The translations under genes and the position numbers were made by a program. Positions 1-8,257 of a stretch of DNA of 64,000 bases are shown piece after piece. Under the pieces are notes generated by a model. The model saw only the letters and a program-made list of their open reading frames with translations, searched no databases and had not been told where the DNA came from. The stretch is from Roseomonas aerilata DSM 19363 (GTDB taxonomy: Bacteria; Pseudomonadota; Alphaproteobacteria; Acetobacterales; Acetobacteraceae). Each line of letters opens with the position of its first letter. The stretch's first letter is position 1. The DNA lies in NCBI RefSeq assembly GCF_000711725.1, contig NZ_JONP01000004.1, forward strand, positions 1-64,000. The letters are read 5' to 3'.

Positions 1-1063
1 CTGTGCGCCGCGCTCCCCCAGTTCCCCTGAAGGGTGACAATGTCCGACTGGCCGAGCGCGTGGCTCGCATGAGCGGTCATGGTGCCGCCGACCTGCACGC
101 CGTCCACCTTGACCGTGTACTGCGCGTCACCCTGGTAGGCATCCTGGCTGATCTTCAGCACCAGCGTGTCCGTGCCCGTGCCGATCGTCGTGTTCACGGC
201 GGCGGCCATGGCAGCCGGCACAACCAGCACCTCCGAAGCAACGGCATCGTCGTTCCCGATGACGCCGCTTGCTGCCGCACCCTCAATTACCGTGCCGTAA
301 CTCGTTTCGTGCCAGCCGAGGGTGAAGCCCTCATCTACCTCGACGAGGGTATCGCCAGCGACCTTGATGGCGATCGTCTTGGTTGTCTCGCCGGGGCTGA
401 AGATCACGGTGCCATGGGGCATCAAACCAGTGGCGAAGTCGGAGGCCGACGCCGGGTTGGCTCCGCTGCCCTCAATAAACCAGTCTGCAGTGCTAGTGCC
501 GAATGTATGTCCCGTCCGTGTCACCAGGAAGGTGAACGTGGTCGTTCCAGCCTGTCCCTCGGCCACGTTCGCATCCAGGGCAACTGTCTGGAGGCCTGCA
601 CTGCGGAACACCCCCGTCGTGAGATCCAGCACACCGTTGGTGAACTGCACGTACTCCACGCTCTTCAGGACGCCCACGCCTGCCACCGTCCAGCTTCCAT
701 CGGGCTCCCGCCGCCAGGCTGGTGACAGGGCGGCAAACGCAGAGACGGCGGTGTCGGTCCCCGCGCCGCCATCGAGCGTATCATTCCCCGGTCCGTCGTA
801 CAGGGTGTCATCCCCCGCACCGCCACTCAGGTAGTCGTCGCCGTCGCCGCCCAGCAGCGTATCGTCCCCGAACTCGCCATAGAGGAAGTCCCCCTCGGCG
901 GCGCCGTCGATCACATCGTTGCCCGAGCCGCCGTACAGCGTGTCGGACCCGCCGAGACCGGAAATGGTGTCGTTCGCCATGGTGGCGGGGCCACCCTGGA
1001 CCTCCGCAGACGTACCAATCGCCGTCACCATGTCGCCGAAGGGCGTGCCTGTGATGGTCGACA
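1..1063 (-). CDS. RTX-repeat / Calx-beta secreted protein, partial (C-terminus outside window)
   Basis: The reading frame starts at an ATG and stays open to the window edge, giving 354 residues with no stop. Residues about 30-105 are glycine/aspartate nonapeptides of the GGxGxDxLx type (for example GGDGDDYLSGGAGDD), the calcium-binding beta-roll of type I-secreted proteins. Residues about 150-265 look like a Calx-beta domain (start VAEGQAGTTTFTF, end GVIGNDDA). Residues about 270-354 contain GTDTLVLKISQDAYQGDAQY and VDGVQVGG, resembling calcium-dependent xylan-binding modules of the CBM36/60 kind. There is no N-terminal signal peptide, as expected for type I export, whose signal would lie in the missing C-terminus. 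RTX repeats are more usually C-terminal. Adhesin or polysaccharide-active enzyme cannot be told apart from this part. Confidence 0.85.
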
Positions 1064-1469
1064 TGCATCACTCCATAAGGACGGAATGATACGTAATTGG
1101 AGTGAACGGCCACGTCTGCTCAACTTCTCGTTAAGTCTTTTCTTCGAGTTTCTCGTCTGGGTTGTGAGCGGGCGGGCCTCTTCTGCCTCTTACACGGGTT
1201 GCTTCAGCCGGCGAGGAGGCGTCTGCCCGCGGCAACCACACCTTTCGGCCTATTTTGGGCACGATAACATCTGTACAGCGTGCTTACCGCACCTGCTTCA
1301 GCGCTAACCTATTGTTCCCCCTATTCCTTCTTGCCCGACCTACGGTCCCGTACCGTTTGCTCGCGCTGGCGACTCCATTCCGTCCGCTAATCCCCCTTTT
1401 AGGACGGAAGGGCTTGCAGCCGTGCGCGAAGGATATACATTCCTGATCGTATATCTACAGGAGACCGGC
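1064..1469. other. Intergenic region between the divergent RTX gene and vapB
   Basis: About 400 bases with visibly lower GC than the flanking genes and no convincing coding frame. It should hold the divergent promoters for the RTX gene and the toxin-antitoxin operon. The only structure I can support is the inverted repeat just before vapB, listed separately. Confidence 0.6.
1432..1455. promoter_or_regulatory. Inverted repeat, candidate VapB operator
   Basis: GATATAC and GTATATC are perfect 7-base inverted arms separated by 10 bases, ending 14 bases before the vapB ATG. VapB and MazE antitoxins with an AbrB-like fold commonly repress their own operon through such palindromes. Operator function is inferred from symmetry and position. 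Confidence 0.5.
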
Positions 1470-1706
1470 ATGCAGGTCAGCCGTTGGGGCAACAGCCTGG
1501 CCGTCCGTCTCCCCGCCGCCTTGGTGGAGACGCTCGGTCTGCGCGAGGGCGACGAGGTCGCCGTGGAAGTGGCGGATCCTCGCACCTTCCGCATCAACCG
1601 CGATCCTCGCCGTGACGAGGCGCTGGAGGTGCTGCGCGGCCTCGGCTGGCACCTGCCTGAGGCCTTCCGCTTCTCGCGGGACGAGGCCAACGCGCGCGGC
1701 AAATGA
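1470..1706 (+). CDS. vapB: VapB/MazE-type antitoxin with AbrB-like DNA-binding domain
   Basis: A 78-residue protein beginning MQVSRWGNSLAVRLPAALV, the classic SpoVT/AbrB swapped-hairpin signature (RWGNSLAVRLP), followed by EGDEVAVEV. The C-terminal third (about 50-78) is charged and would wrap the toxin. The ATG is chosen because AGGAGA lies just upstream; a longer in-frame start at 1422 would run through the candidate operator. The stop overlaps the vapC ATG (ATGA), so antitoxin and toxin are translationally coupled. It neutralises the PIN toxin and represses the operon. Confidence 0.88.
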   Translation: MQVSRWGNSLAVRLPAALVETLGLREGDEVAVEVADPRTFRINRDPRRDEALEVLRGLGWHLPEAFRFSRDEANARGK

Positions 1707-2110
1707 CTCCGCCCTTCCTCGACACCGACATCCTGCTCTACGCCGCCCTGCAGCCCGACGCCCGCTCCGAGACGGCGAGAGCCCTGCTGGCCCGCGGCGG
1801 CCTCATCAGCGTGCAGGTACTCAACGAGTTCACTGCCGTCGCCCGTCGCAAACTGCACCGGCCCTGGCCCGAGGTGACACAGGCCCTCGGCGCCCTTCGT
1901 ACCCTCCTCCCTGCGCCGCGTCCCCTCACCCTCGCCGTGCACGAAGCCGCCCTCCGCCTCGCGGAAGCGCTGGGTTACACCATCTATGACGCGCTCATCC
2001 TGGCCTCGGCGTTGGAGGCCGGCTGTGACACGCTCCTCTCGGAGGACCTGCAGCACGGACGGGTGGTTGACGGGCGCTTGACGATCCGGAACCCCTTCCT
2101 GGCCCCGTGA
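1703..2110 (+). CDS. vapC: VapC-type PIN-domain ribonuclease toxin
   Basis: A 135-residue PIN protein. The first catalytic acidic residue is in FLDTDILLYA (residues 5-14), a conserved Glu in VLNEFTAVARRK (about 40), and a later acidic cluster in YTIYDALILASALEAGCDTLLSEDLQHG (given here as two parts: YTIYDALILASALEAG near 93-108 and CDTLLSEDLQHG near 109-120). These are the metal-binding acids of VapC RNases, which cut tRNA or rRNA. It overlaps vapB by 4 bases, and its TGA overlaps the GTG start of the downstream recombinase gene, so all three genes look co-translated. Confidence 0.9.
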   Translation: MTPPFLDTDILLYAALQPDARSETARALLARGGLISVQVLNEFTAVARRKLHRPWPEVTQALGALRTLLPAPRPLTLAVHEAALRLAEALGYTIYDALILASALEAGCDTLLSEDLQHGRVVDGRLTIRNPFLAP

Positions 2111-2646
2111 GCGACGTCAGCCCCGCTCCCCTCCCCGCCGGCGCGCTCCGCCTCTCCACCACCCTCTTCAGCGACCTCGTGCTGCCGGACGGAGCCGCCC
2201 GCGGCCAGGGCACCCGTCATGCCTATCGCTCGGCCTGGAGTGCCTACGAGACCTGCTGCGCCTCGCTCGGCCGCGAGCCGCTGGCGGGCGGCCCCGAGAC
2301 GCTCGCCCTATACGCAGTCCGCTGCGCCGACCGCGGCCTCGCCGTGTCCAGCCCGCGCGTTCACCTCACCGCCATCGGGGCCGCTCATCGCCTCGCCGGC
2401 GTGGCGCTGGACCTCCGCCACCCGCGCCTCGTCATGGTTCTCGAGGGCATCGCCCGCGACAAGGGAACCCGCCCGCGCGGGAAGGCCGCCGCCGCCGGAC
2501 CGGACGTGCTCCGGCTGATGCTCGCCACCTGCCCCTCCCCCACCACCCCGCTCGGTGCGCGCAACCGGGCGCTCTTGTTGGTCGGCTTTGGCGCGGCGCT
2601 GCGCCGGGGTGAGCTCACCGGCCTCGCGTTAGGCGACGTCGCGCCT
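2107..2646 (+). pseudogene. Tyrosine recombinase/integrase, truncated by IS21
   Basis: The N-terminal 180 residues of a phage-type integrase. A SAM-like core-binding domain (RHAYRSAWSAYETCCASLG, about 35-125) leads into the catalytic domain, where ALRRGELTGLALGDV carries the first catalytic Arg. The frame then runs into foreign sequence (APFGLH) and stops; the HxxR box and the Tyr nucleophile are absent. The start is a GTG overlapping the vapC TGA. The break coincides with the left end of an IS21 remnant, so insertion destroyed the gene. Confidence 0.8.
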
Positions 2647-3113
2647 TTTGGTTTGCACTGAAAGCTGACCCGGGAAGGGTCGGAGTCCTCGCTGAGGAAT
2701 GACCCGTGTCTGTTCACCTCCGCGGCCGGATGGTCGGGGTTACCGGAGTGATCGATCTGGAGTTGTTGAGCGTGATCCGCCGGTGGCATCACCAGGATCG
2801 CGTCCCGATCCGCGAGATCGAGCGACGGACGAGCCTTTCGCGGAACACGATCCGGAAGTACCTGCGGTCGGACACCGTGGGGGTCGAGAAAAACGTCCAG
2901 GACGTCCGGCGGCAGATCTGGCAGGTCATTGCTGCCCTTCGGCGACCTGCCCGCTCCCAACGCCTGGCTGGAGACCCGCTGCATTGAGCACTGGAGCGAA
3001 CTGCCCCACGGGGTCCTGCCCGGCAGCGTTGCCGAGGTCTACGCATGGGAGAGGGCGAGCCTGATGCCGGGGCGAGCGTTCGACGGTTTCGTCGAGCATG
3101 CCAAGCGGAGATG
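2647..3113 (+). mobile_element. IS21-family remnant, internally deleted
   Basis: The left end (TGGTTTGCACTGAAAGCTGA) resembles IS21-family ends, and a related motif repeats in the next 50 bases. Only pieces of istA follow and no istB is present. The right end cannot be placed precisely; it is set at the last istA-like codon. Confidence 0.65.
2730..3113 (+). pseudogene. istA: istA transposase remnant (IS21 family)
   Basis: Two separate parts of IstA survive. The first reads VIRRWHHQDRVPIREIERR then LSRNTIRKYLRSD, the N-terminal helix-turn-helix. The second, in another frame from about 2930, reads PAPNAWLETRCIEHWSELP then AWERASLMPGRAFDGFVEH, which matches the region after the DDE core of IstA. 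The whole catalytic core between them is missing, so this is an internal deletion plus frameshift and cannot be active. Confidence 0.75.
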
Positions 3114-3491
3114 AGCCTCACCTGAGTGCCCAGGCGAGATCGTGGGTGATCCATGTCCGGCAGCAGCGACGCGGCGGCGGCAATGATGCCTAGCGGGCTG
3201 AACGTGGCTCCGGTCAGCGAGGCGGCGGCGATGTAGAAGGCTGCGCCGTATGGAACGTGGGATCAATGGATCAAGGCCCCTCCTGTCGCGAGGTCGCGAT
3301 GTCGAGGCAGGTGCGACCGGCATGCGGAAATTAAGAGACAGGGCTGTCGATTATGATGCGACCTGCGCGGTGATGGGTGAGCGTGTCGGTCTTGCCGAGC
3401 GCTTAGGAGGTTAGTGGCCTATGCCACTCGACATCTAGCCCAGTTGCAGCAGAGGGGCGGAGCGGACAAGGTGGCTATTCACCAAGGAGGC
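3114..3491 (-). pseudogene. Non-coding stretch with a possible YdjM/DUF457 membrane-protein remnant
   Basis: Read on the minus strand from about 3245 to 3118, one frame gives AAFYIAAASLTGATFSPLG, then LLPDMDHPRSRLGTQ. The LLPDxDHPxSRLG core is typical of YdjM-type (DUF457) membrane-bound predicted hydrolases. It has no start and runs into the IS21 remnant, so it would be a truncated leftover. The rest, 3250-3491, shows no gene that I can support. Confidence 0.35.
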
Positions 3492-3493
3492 TA

Positions 3494-4331
3494 GGGTCAG
3501 GACCCGTTAATTGGGGCTGGCGGTTGATCTGGATGGCTGATTCCACAGCAGCCGGAGGTGCTGCCATGGCTGACCTTTTCTGGCTGACGAGGGCGCAGGT
3601 CCGACGGATCGTGCCCTATTTCCCACTCCCGCACGGGGTGCCTCGCGTCGACGATCAGCGGGTGGTCAGCGGCATTCTCCATGTCATCCACAATGGGCTG
3701 CGCTGGCGCGACGCCCCGGCGGCCTACGGTCCCCACAAGACCCTGTACAATCGCTTCGTGCGATGGAGCCGCCTCGGGAGGTTCAACCGCATCTTCGCCG
3801 GGCTTGCGTGCCGAGCAGGTGAGCCGGAGCGCCTGATGATCGATGCCACCCACCTCAAGGCGCACCGCACAGCCGCAAGCCTGCTCAAAAAGGGGCCCTT
3901 CCCGCCGTATCGGGCGGACCAAAGGCGGCCTGAACTCCAAGCTGCACGCCGTCTGCGACGGCAAGGGCCGCCCTGTGGTCCTGCTCCTGTCCGAAGGCCA
4001 GATGAGCGACCACACAGGTGCAGCCCTGATGCTGCTCAGCCTGCCGCGCGCCAAGGAACCTCTCGGCGACAAGGGCTACGACAGCAACCGCTTCCGTGAG
4101 GCGCTCGTCGAGCGCGGCATCACACCCTGCATACCCTCACGCAAGATTCGGAAGGTGCCAATCCCCTACGACAGACCGCTCTATCGGCAGCGCCACCGCA
4201 TCGAGGACCCGTTCGGTCGCCTCAAGGACTGGCGCCGCATCGCCATGCGCTACGACCGCTGCGCCCACACCTTCATGTCCGCCATCCTCCTCGCCGCCAC
4301 CGTCCTCTTCTGGATCAATGAGTCCTGACCC
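3494..4331 (+). mobile_element. IS5-family insertion sequence (IS427-like), apparently complete
   Basis: The terminal inverted repeats start GGGTCAGGACCCGTTAAT on the left and, read inward from the right, GGGTCAGGACTCATTGAT (15 of 18 match). The element is 838 bp and flanked by TA on both sides (3492-3493 and 4332-4333), the small duplication typical of this group. It carries one transposase split over two frames. The right TA is also the left target dinucleotide of the next IS element. Confidence 0.9.
3566..4328 (+). CDS. IS5-family DDE transposase, two frames joined by a +1 shift
   Basis: The first frame begins MADLFWLTRAQVRRIVPYF and contains LMIDATHLKAHRTAASLLKK, including the first catalytic Asp. 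The second frame continues SRRIGRTKGGLNSKLHAVCD, with the second Asp in GDKGYDSNRF and the Glu in RIEDPFGRLKDWRR. The frames switch near 3886-3900 at CAAAAAGGGGCCC, a homopolymer run; rejoining needs +1. Programmed frameshifting is used by some IS5 relatives, but a one-base mutation would look the same. The joined product is about 253 residues. The TGA lies inside the right inverted repeat. Confidence 0.85.
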
Positions 4332-4333
4332 TA

Positions 4334-5545
4334 GTATGCTGAACCAGAAGTTCGCTCTTGTATTCAGCTGTTGGAAGGTAGGAGAGTTTCCGGCCGGTTC
4401 AGGAGGTCGGGATGGGACGGCGCGCAGTTGCTCTGGAGCTGAGTGAGGGGGAGCGAGCTGAGCTTTCGGCACTGGCGAGCCGTGGCCGCCCGGCTCAGGC
4501 GCTGGCTGCGCGCGCCCGCATCGTGCTGGCCTGCGCCGAGGGCGAGCAGAACAAGCTGGTGGCAACCCGGCTGGGCGTGGATGCAGTAACCGTTGCCAAA
4601 TGGCGCCGCCGCTTTGCCGAGCAGCGCCTGGACGGTCTGCGGGACGAGCCCCGGTCGGGTGCGCCGCGGACGGTGGAGGTTGAGCGGATTGAGGCGGTGA
4701 TCGTGCGCACGCTGGAGAGCCAACCGCCGGACGCGACACACTGGAGCTCACGCGGCATGGCACGTGCCTCCGGCCTGTCCGTCTCCACCGTCCAGCGCAT
4801 CTGGCGCGCCTTCGGCCTGCAGCCGCACCGGCTGGAGACCTTCAAGCTCTCGACTGATCCGGACTTCGTGGCCAAGGTGCGCGACGTTGTCGGCCTCTAC
4901 GTCTCGCCGCCCGCGCATGCCCTGGTGCTGTGCGTCGAACCAAGAGGTTCGCCGGACGTGGATGAGAAGAGCCAGATCCAGGCGCTCGACCGCAGCCAGC
5001 CGATGCTGCCGCTGCGTCCTGGACAGCCCGCACGACGCAGCCACGACTACACCCGCCATGGCACGACGTCGCTGTTCGCCGCCCTCGACATCGCCACCGG
5101 CCACGTGATCGGCAAGTGCTACCCGCGCCATCGCGCGAGCGAGTTCCGCCGCTTCCTCGACGAGATCGAGGCCGCCGTGCCCTCCGATCTCGACGTGCAC
5201 CTCGTCATGGACAACTACGCCACCCACAAGACACCACTCGTCCGGAACTGGCTGGCCAAGCGGCCGCGCTGGCACGTCCACCTGACGCCCACCAGCTCAT
5301 CCTGGTTGAACCAGGTTGAGCGCTTCCTCGGGCTCCTCACCGAGCGTCAGATCAGGCGTGGCATCCACCGCAGCGTCGCCGCCCTGCAGGACGCCATCAC
5401 TCGCTTCATCGATCACCACAACGCCGACCCGAAGCCCTTCCGCTGGACCAAGTCCGCCGACCACATCCTTGCCAGCATCGACCGCTTCTGCGTCCGAAAC
5501 ACCCCACTAATCGCAGAAACACCGCGAACTTCAGTTTCGGGACAC
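4334..5545 (+). mobile_element. IS630-family insertion sequence, apparently complete
   Basis: The left end starts GTATGCTGAACCAGAAGTTC; read inward, the right end starts GTGTCCCGAAACTGAAGTTC (17 of the first 22 bases match). The 1,212-bp element is flanked by TA on both sides (4332-4333, 5546-5547), as expected for IS630/Tc1-type insertion. Its left TA is the right TA of the IS5 copy, so the elements abut with no base between them. Confidence 0.88.
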
Positions 5546-5548
5546 TAG
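4412..5548 (+). CDS. IS630-family DDE transposase
   Basis: A 378-residue transposase. The N-terminal helix-turn-helix region includes [19 protein letters not shown] (about 52-70). The catalytic core has [27 protein letters not shown] and [14 protein letters not shown], giving the D-D-E triad. Just before the first Asp, LCV is followed by EPRGSPDV, which looks like an extra eight residues compared with the [11 protein letters not shown] expect from the family. The last codons run through the right inverted repeat and the stop codon TAG is made of the target TA plus the first flanking base. GAGGTCGGG precedes the ATG. Confidence 0.88.
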   Translation: MGRRAVALELSEGERAELSALASRGRPAQALAARARIVLACAEGEQNKLVATRLGVDAVTVAKWRRRFAEQRLDGLRDEPRSGAPRTVEVERIEAVIVRTLESQPPDATHWSSRGMARASGLSVSTVQRIWRAFGLQPHRLETFKLSTDPDFVAKVRDVVGLYVSPPAHALVLCVEPRGSPDVDEKSQIQALDRSQPMLPLRPGQPARRSHDYTRHGTTSLFAALDIATGHVIGKCYPRHRASEFRRFLDEIEAAVPSDLDVHLVMDNYATHKTPLVRNWLAKRPRWHVHLTPTSSSWLNQVERFLGLLTERQIRRGIHRSVAALQDAITRFIDHHNADPKPFRWTKSADHILASIDRFCVRNTPLIAETPRTSVSGH

Positions 5549-5608
5549 CGGGAGAGGGACATGGAGGGCCTTGTCTCCGCGGGGCGACGCGCGCTGGCTT
5601 CGGGGGTG

Positions 5609-6793
5609 TCAAACGGCTTCCAGCGCGAGCGCGATGCCCTGCCCGCCGCCGATGCAGAGCGTGACGAGGCCGCGCCGCAGGCCGTCGCGCCGAATCGAGT
5701 GGATGAGGCGCGTGGCCAGCACCGCGCCCGTCGCGCCGATGGGATGGCCGTGGGCGATAGCCCCACCCTCCACGTTCACGATGTCCGCGGGCAGGCCGAG
5801 TTCCGCCATCACGGCAAGCGGCACCGCCGCGAAGGCCTCGTTGATCTCGACGCGATCGAGGTCCGCGAGCTTCCATCCGGCCCGCTCCAGCGCCTGGCGG
5901 ACCGCCGGCACGGGGCCGAGGCCAAACATCCCCGGCTCCACGGCGGCGATGCCGTAGGCGACCAGCCTCGCCATCGGGGCAATGCCCTGCTCCTCCGCGA
6001 AGCGGCTGCTCGCCACGATCATCGCCGCGGCGCCGCTGTTGAGCCCTGGCGCATTACCGGCGGTGATGCTGCCCTCCGGGCGAAAGGCGGGCTTGAGCTT
6101 CGCCAGGATCTCGGGCGTCGTCTCCGGCCGCGGGGCCTCGTCCGCCGCGAAGCTCGCCGTGCCCTTCCCCCCCTTGAGGGGCACCGCCACGATCTCCTCC
6201 GCAAAGAGGCCCGCGCTCTGGGCCGCCGCGAAGCGCCTCTGCGAGCGCGCGGCCCAGTCGTCCTGCGCCTCGCGGGTCAGTTGCACCCTGCTCACGAGGT
6301 CCTCGGTGTGCCAGCCGGAATGCTTGCCGGAGAAGGCGTCCTCGAGGCCGTCGCGCAGCATGCTGTCGTGGATCTCGGCGGGTCCCATGCGATAGCCCCA
6401 GCGGCCGCCATCCATCAGGTAGGGCGCGCGATCCATGTTCTCCATCCCGCCGGCGACCGCCACCTGCTGGTGGCCGAGCCAGATGTCGAGCGCCGCCGTC
6501 ACGACCGCCTGGGCGCCGGAGCCGCAGACGCGGTTCACCGTCATCGCCGGCACGGATACCGGAAGGCCGCCGTTGATCGAGGCCTGGCGGGCCGGGTTCA
6601 TGCGGTTCCCGGCCTGGATGACGTTTCCCATCACGACGCTGCCCACCCGGTCGGGCGGCAGGCCCGCGCGCCTGACCGTCTCGGCCACGACCGCGGCGCC
6701 GAGATCCGTTGCCGGGGTTCCCTTCAGCGCGCCGTTATAGGCGCCGATGGCGGTGCGGACGGGATGGCAGAGAAGAACCGAGGTTTGTGGCAT
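5609..6793 (-). CDS. Acetyl-CoA acetyltransferase (thiolase)
   Basis: A 394-residue thiolase that condenses or cleaves 3-ketoacyl-CoA. The acyl-accepting Cys90 is in [11 protein letters not shown], the acid/base His350 in [15 protein letters not shown] and Cys380 in [14 protein letters not shown], matching the classic bacterial thiolase triad; NEAFA is also present. The ATG giving [17 protein letters not shown] is chosen because the longer frame only adds antisense-like sequence overlapping the MATE gene. It is last in the tetR-SDR-MATE-thiolase operon, 19 bases after the MATE stop. The IS630 copy sits 60 bases past its stop. Fatty-acid degradation and acetoacetyl-CoA synthesis are equally possible. 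Confidence 0.9.
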   Translation of the reverse strand: MPQTSVLLCHPVRTAIGAYNGALKGTPATDLGAAVVAETVRRAGLPPDRVGSVVMGNVIQAGNRMNPARQASINGGLPVSVPAMTVNRVCGSGAQAVVTAALDIWLGHQQVAVAGGMENMDRAPYLMDGGRWGYRMGPAEIHDSMLRDGLEDAFSGKHSGWHTEDLVSRVQLTREAQDDWAARSQRRFAAAQSAGLFAEEIVAVPLKGGKGTASFAADEAPRPETTPEILAKLKPAFRPEGSITAGNAPGLNSGAAAMIVASSRFAEEQGIAPMARLVAYGIAAVEPGMFGLGPVPAVRQALERAGWKLADLDRVEINEAFAAVPLAVMAELGLPADIVNVEGGAIAHGHPIGATGAVLATRLIHSIRRDGLRRGLVTLCIGGGQGIALALEAV

Positions 6794-6812
6794 GGAACGG
6801 GTTCCCGATGGC

Positions 6813-8255
6813 TCAGGCGTTGCTGCTTCGCCAGGTGTCGCGCTGGACGAGGACGATCGAGCTGATGACGGCGTAGGCGAGCAGCGAGGCGGCGAGGATC
6901 CAGGACAGCGCGGGCATCCCCGCACCCCAGCTGCCCACAAACAGCGCGCCGAGCCCGGCCCCGATCACCAGCCGCGCCGCGACGCCGGTGACGGGCCAGA
7001 AGACCCTGCCCGCGCCCTGCCCGGCGAAGGACAGCACGAAGCCGAAGCCGAAGACGCCGTAGGCCGGACCGATGTGCTGCAGATAGGTCGCGCCCGTCGC
7101 CAGCACCGCCGGATCCTCCGTGAAGAGCCGTAGCCAGAGTTCGGGATGAAGGGCGACCACCAGGCCGATCAGCTGCGTCACGCCGAAGCCCACCAGCCCG
7201 CCCGCGCCGGCCGCGTGCCTGGCCCGTAGCCCCTGCCCGGCCGCGAGGTTGATGCCCACCATGGTGAGCACGGCCGAAGCCAGCCCGAAGAGGAGCGGCA
7301 CGAGCACGTAGGCGAGCCGCGACGCGGCGCCATAGCCGGCCAGCGCGTCGGTGCCGAAATGCCCGAAGGCGCCGGTGACGAGGATCACCGTCAGGTTGGT
7401 CATGACGGTGCTGAAGGCGGTGGGCAGGCCGACCTTCAGGATGTCGCGGAACAGCCCGGCCCGCAGCCGGCTCAGGCGCAGCATCAGCCCGGCGCGGCCG
7501 CTGGTCATGGTCCACAGCAGGACGGCGGCCGCGCCGAGATAGTAGAGCGCGAAGGCAATGCCGGCCCCCGCGATGCCCAGACCGGGCACGGGACCGAAGC
7601 CGAAGATGAGCAGCGGCGAGAACGGGATCAGGATCACCGCGCCCGACAGTGTCACCAGCGCTGGCAGCCGGACGTTTCCGGAGCCGCGAAGCGCCGCCGC
7701 GAGGAGGTTGACGACCCAGACCGGGATGGCGCCGGCAAAGAGCCAGTTGGAGTACAGCAAGGCCGCGTCGAGTGCTCCACTCTCGCCACCCAGCGCACCG
7801 TAGAGGGCGGGGCCAAAGGCGACCGTGCCGAGAGTGAACAGGGCTCCCACGACGACGGCGAGGACCACCGCGTGCAGCACCAGCGCGTCGGCGTCGTGCT
7901 GGCGCCCCGCGCCGATCGCGCGCGCGACGGCCGAGGCGACGCCGCTGCCGAGGCCGCCGCCCGACATCATCATCAGCATGAAGACCGGGAACACCAGCGC
8001 GACACCGGCCAGCGCGTCGGTGCCGAGCAGACCGACATAGTAGGCCTCGGCGATGTTCACGCCGGTCTGCGCCACCAGCACCGTGACGGTCGGCAGGACT
8101 AAGCGCAGCAGGGTGGGCAGGACCGGCCCGCCCAGCATGGCGGCGCGCGCCAAGGCCTTGCGGCGATCGGCCTCCTGCTCCACCGCGGTGAGCGGCCGGG
8201 CAGGCCCGGTCAGGGGTGGCGCCCCCGTTTCCGTCGACGCGTGGGTGTCGGGCAT
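6813..8255 (-). CDS. MATE-family multidrug/toxin exporter
   Basis: A 480-residue membrane protein with about 12 hydrophobic segments in two homologous halves (starting near LLRLVLPTVTVLVAQTGVNI and ILKVGLPTAFSTVMTNLTVI). GGLGSGVASAVARAIGAG and SRLAYVLVPLLFGLASA match the paired MATE motifs. It should export cationic or aromatic compounds by sodium or proton antiport at the inner membrane. It lies 2 bases after the SDR gene and upstream of the thiolase, in an operon led by a TetR repressor, which suggests substrate-inducible expression. The substrate is unknown. Confidence 0.88.
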   Translation of the reverse strand: MPDTHASTETGAPPLTGPARPLTAVEQEADRRKALARAAMLGGPVLPTLLRLVLPTVTVLVAQTGVNIAEAYYVGLLGTDALAGVALVFPVFMLMMMSGGGLGSGVASAVARAIGAGRQHDADALVLHAVVLAVVVGALFTLGTVAFGPALYGALGGESGALDAALLYSNWLFAGAIPVWVVNLLAAALRGSGNVRLPALVTLSGAVILIPFSPLLIFGFGPVPGLGIAGAGIAFALYYLGAAAVLLWTMTSGRAGLMLRLSRLRAGLFRDILKVGLPTAFSTVMTNLTVILVTGAFGHFGTDALAGYGAASRLAYVLVPLLFGLASAVLTMVGINLAAGQGLRARHAAGAGGLVGFGVTQLIGLVVALHPELWLRLFTEDPAVLATGATYLQHIGPAYGVFGFGFVLSFAGQGAGRVFWPVTGVAARLVIGAGLGALFVGSWGAGMPALSWILAASLLAYAVISSIVLVQRDTWRSSNA

Positions 8256-8257
8256 GA

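Noticed and set aside
5561-6865. 434-codon plus-strand frame opposite the thiolase
   Set aside because: Shadow of the thiolase, whose catalytic residues are all in place on the minus strand.
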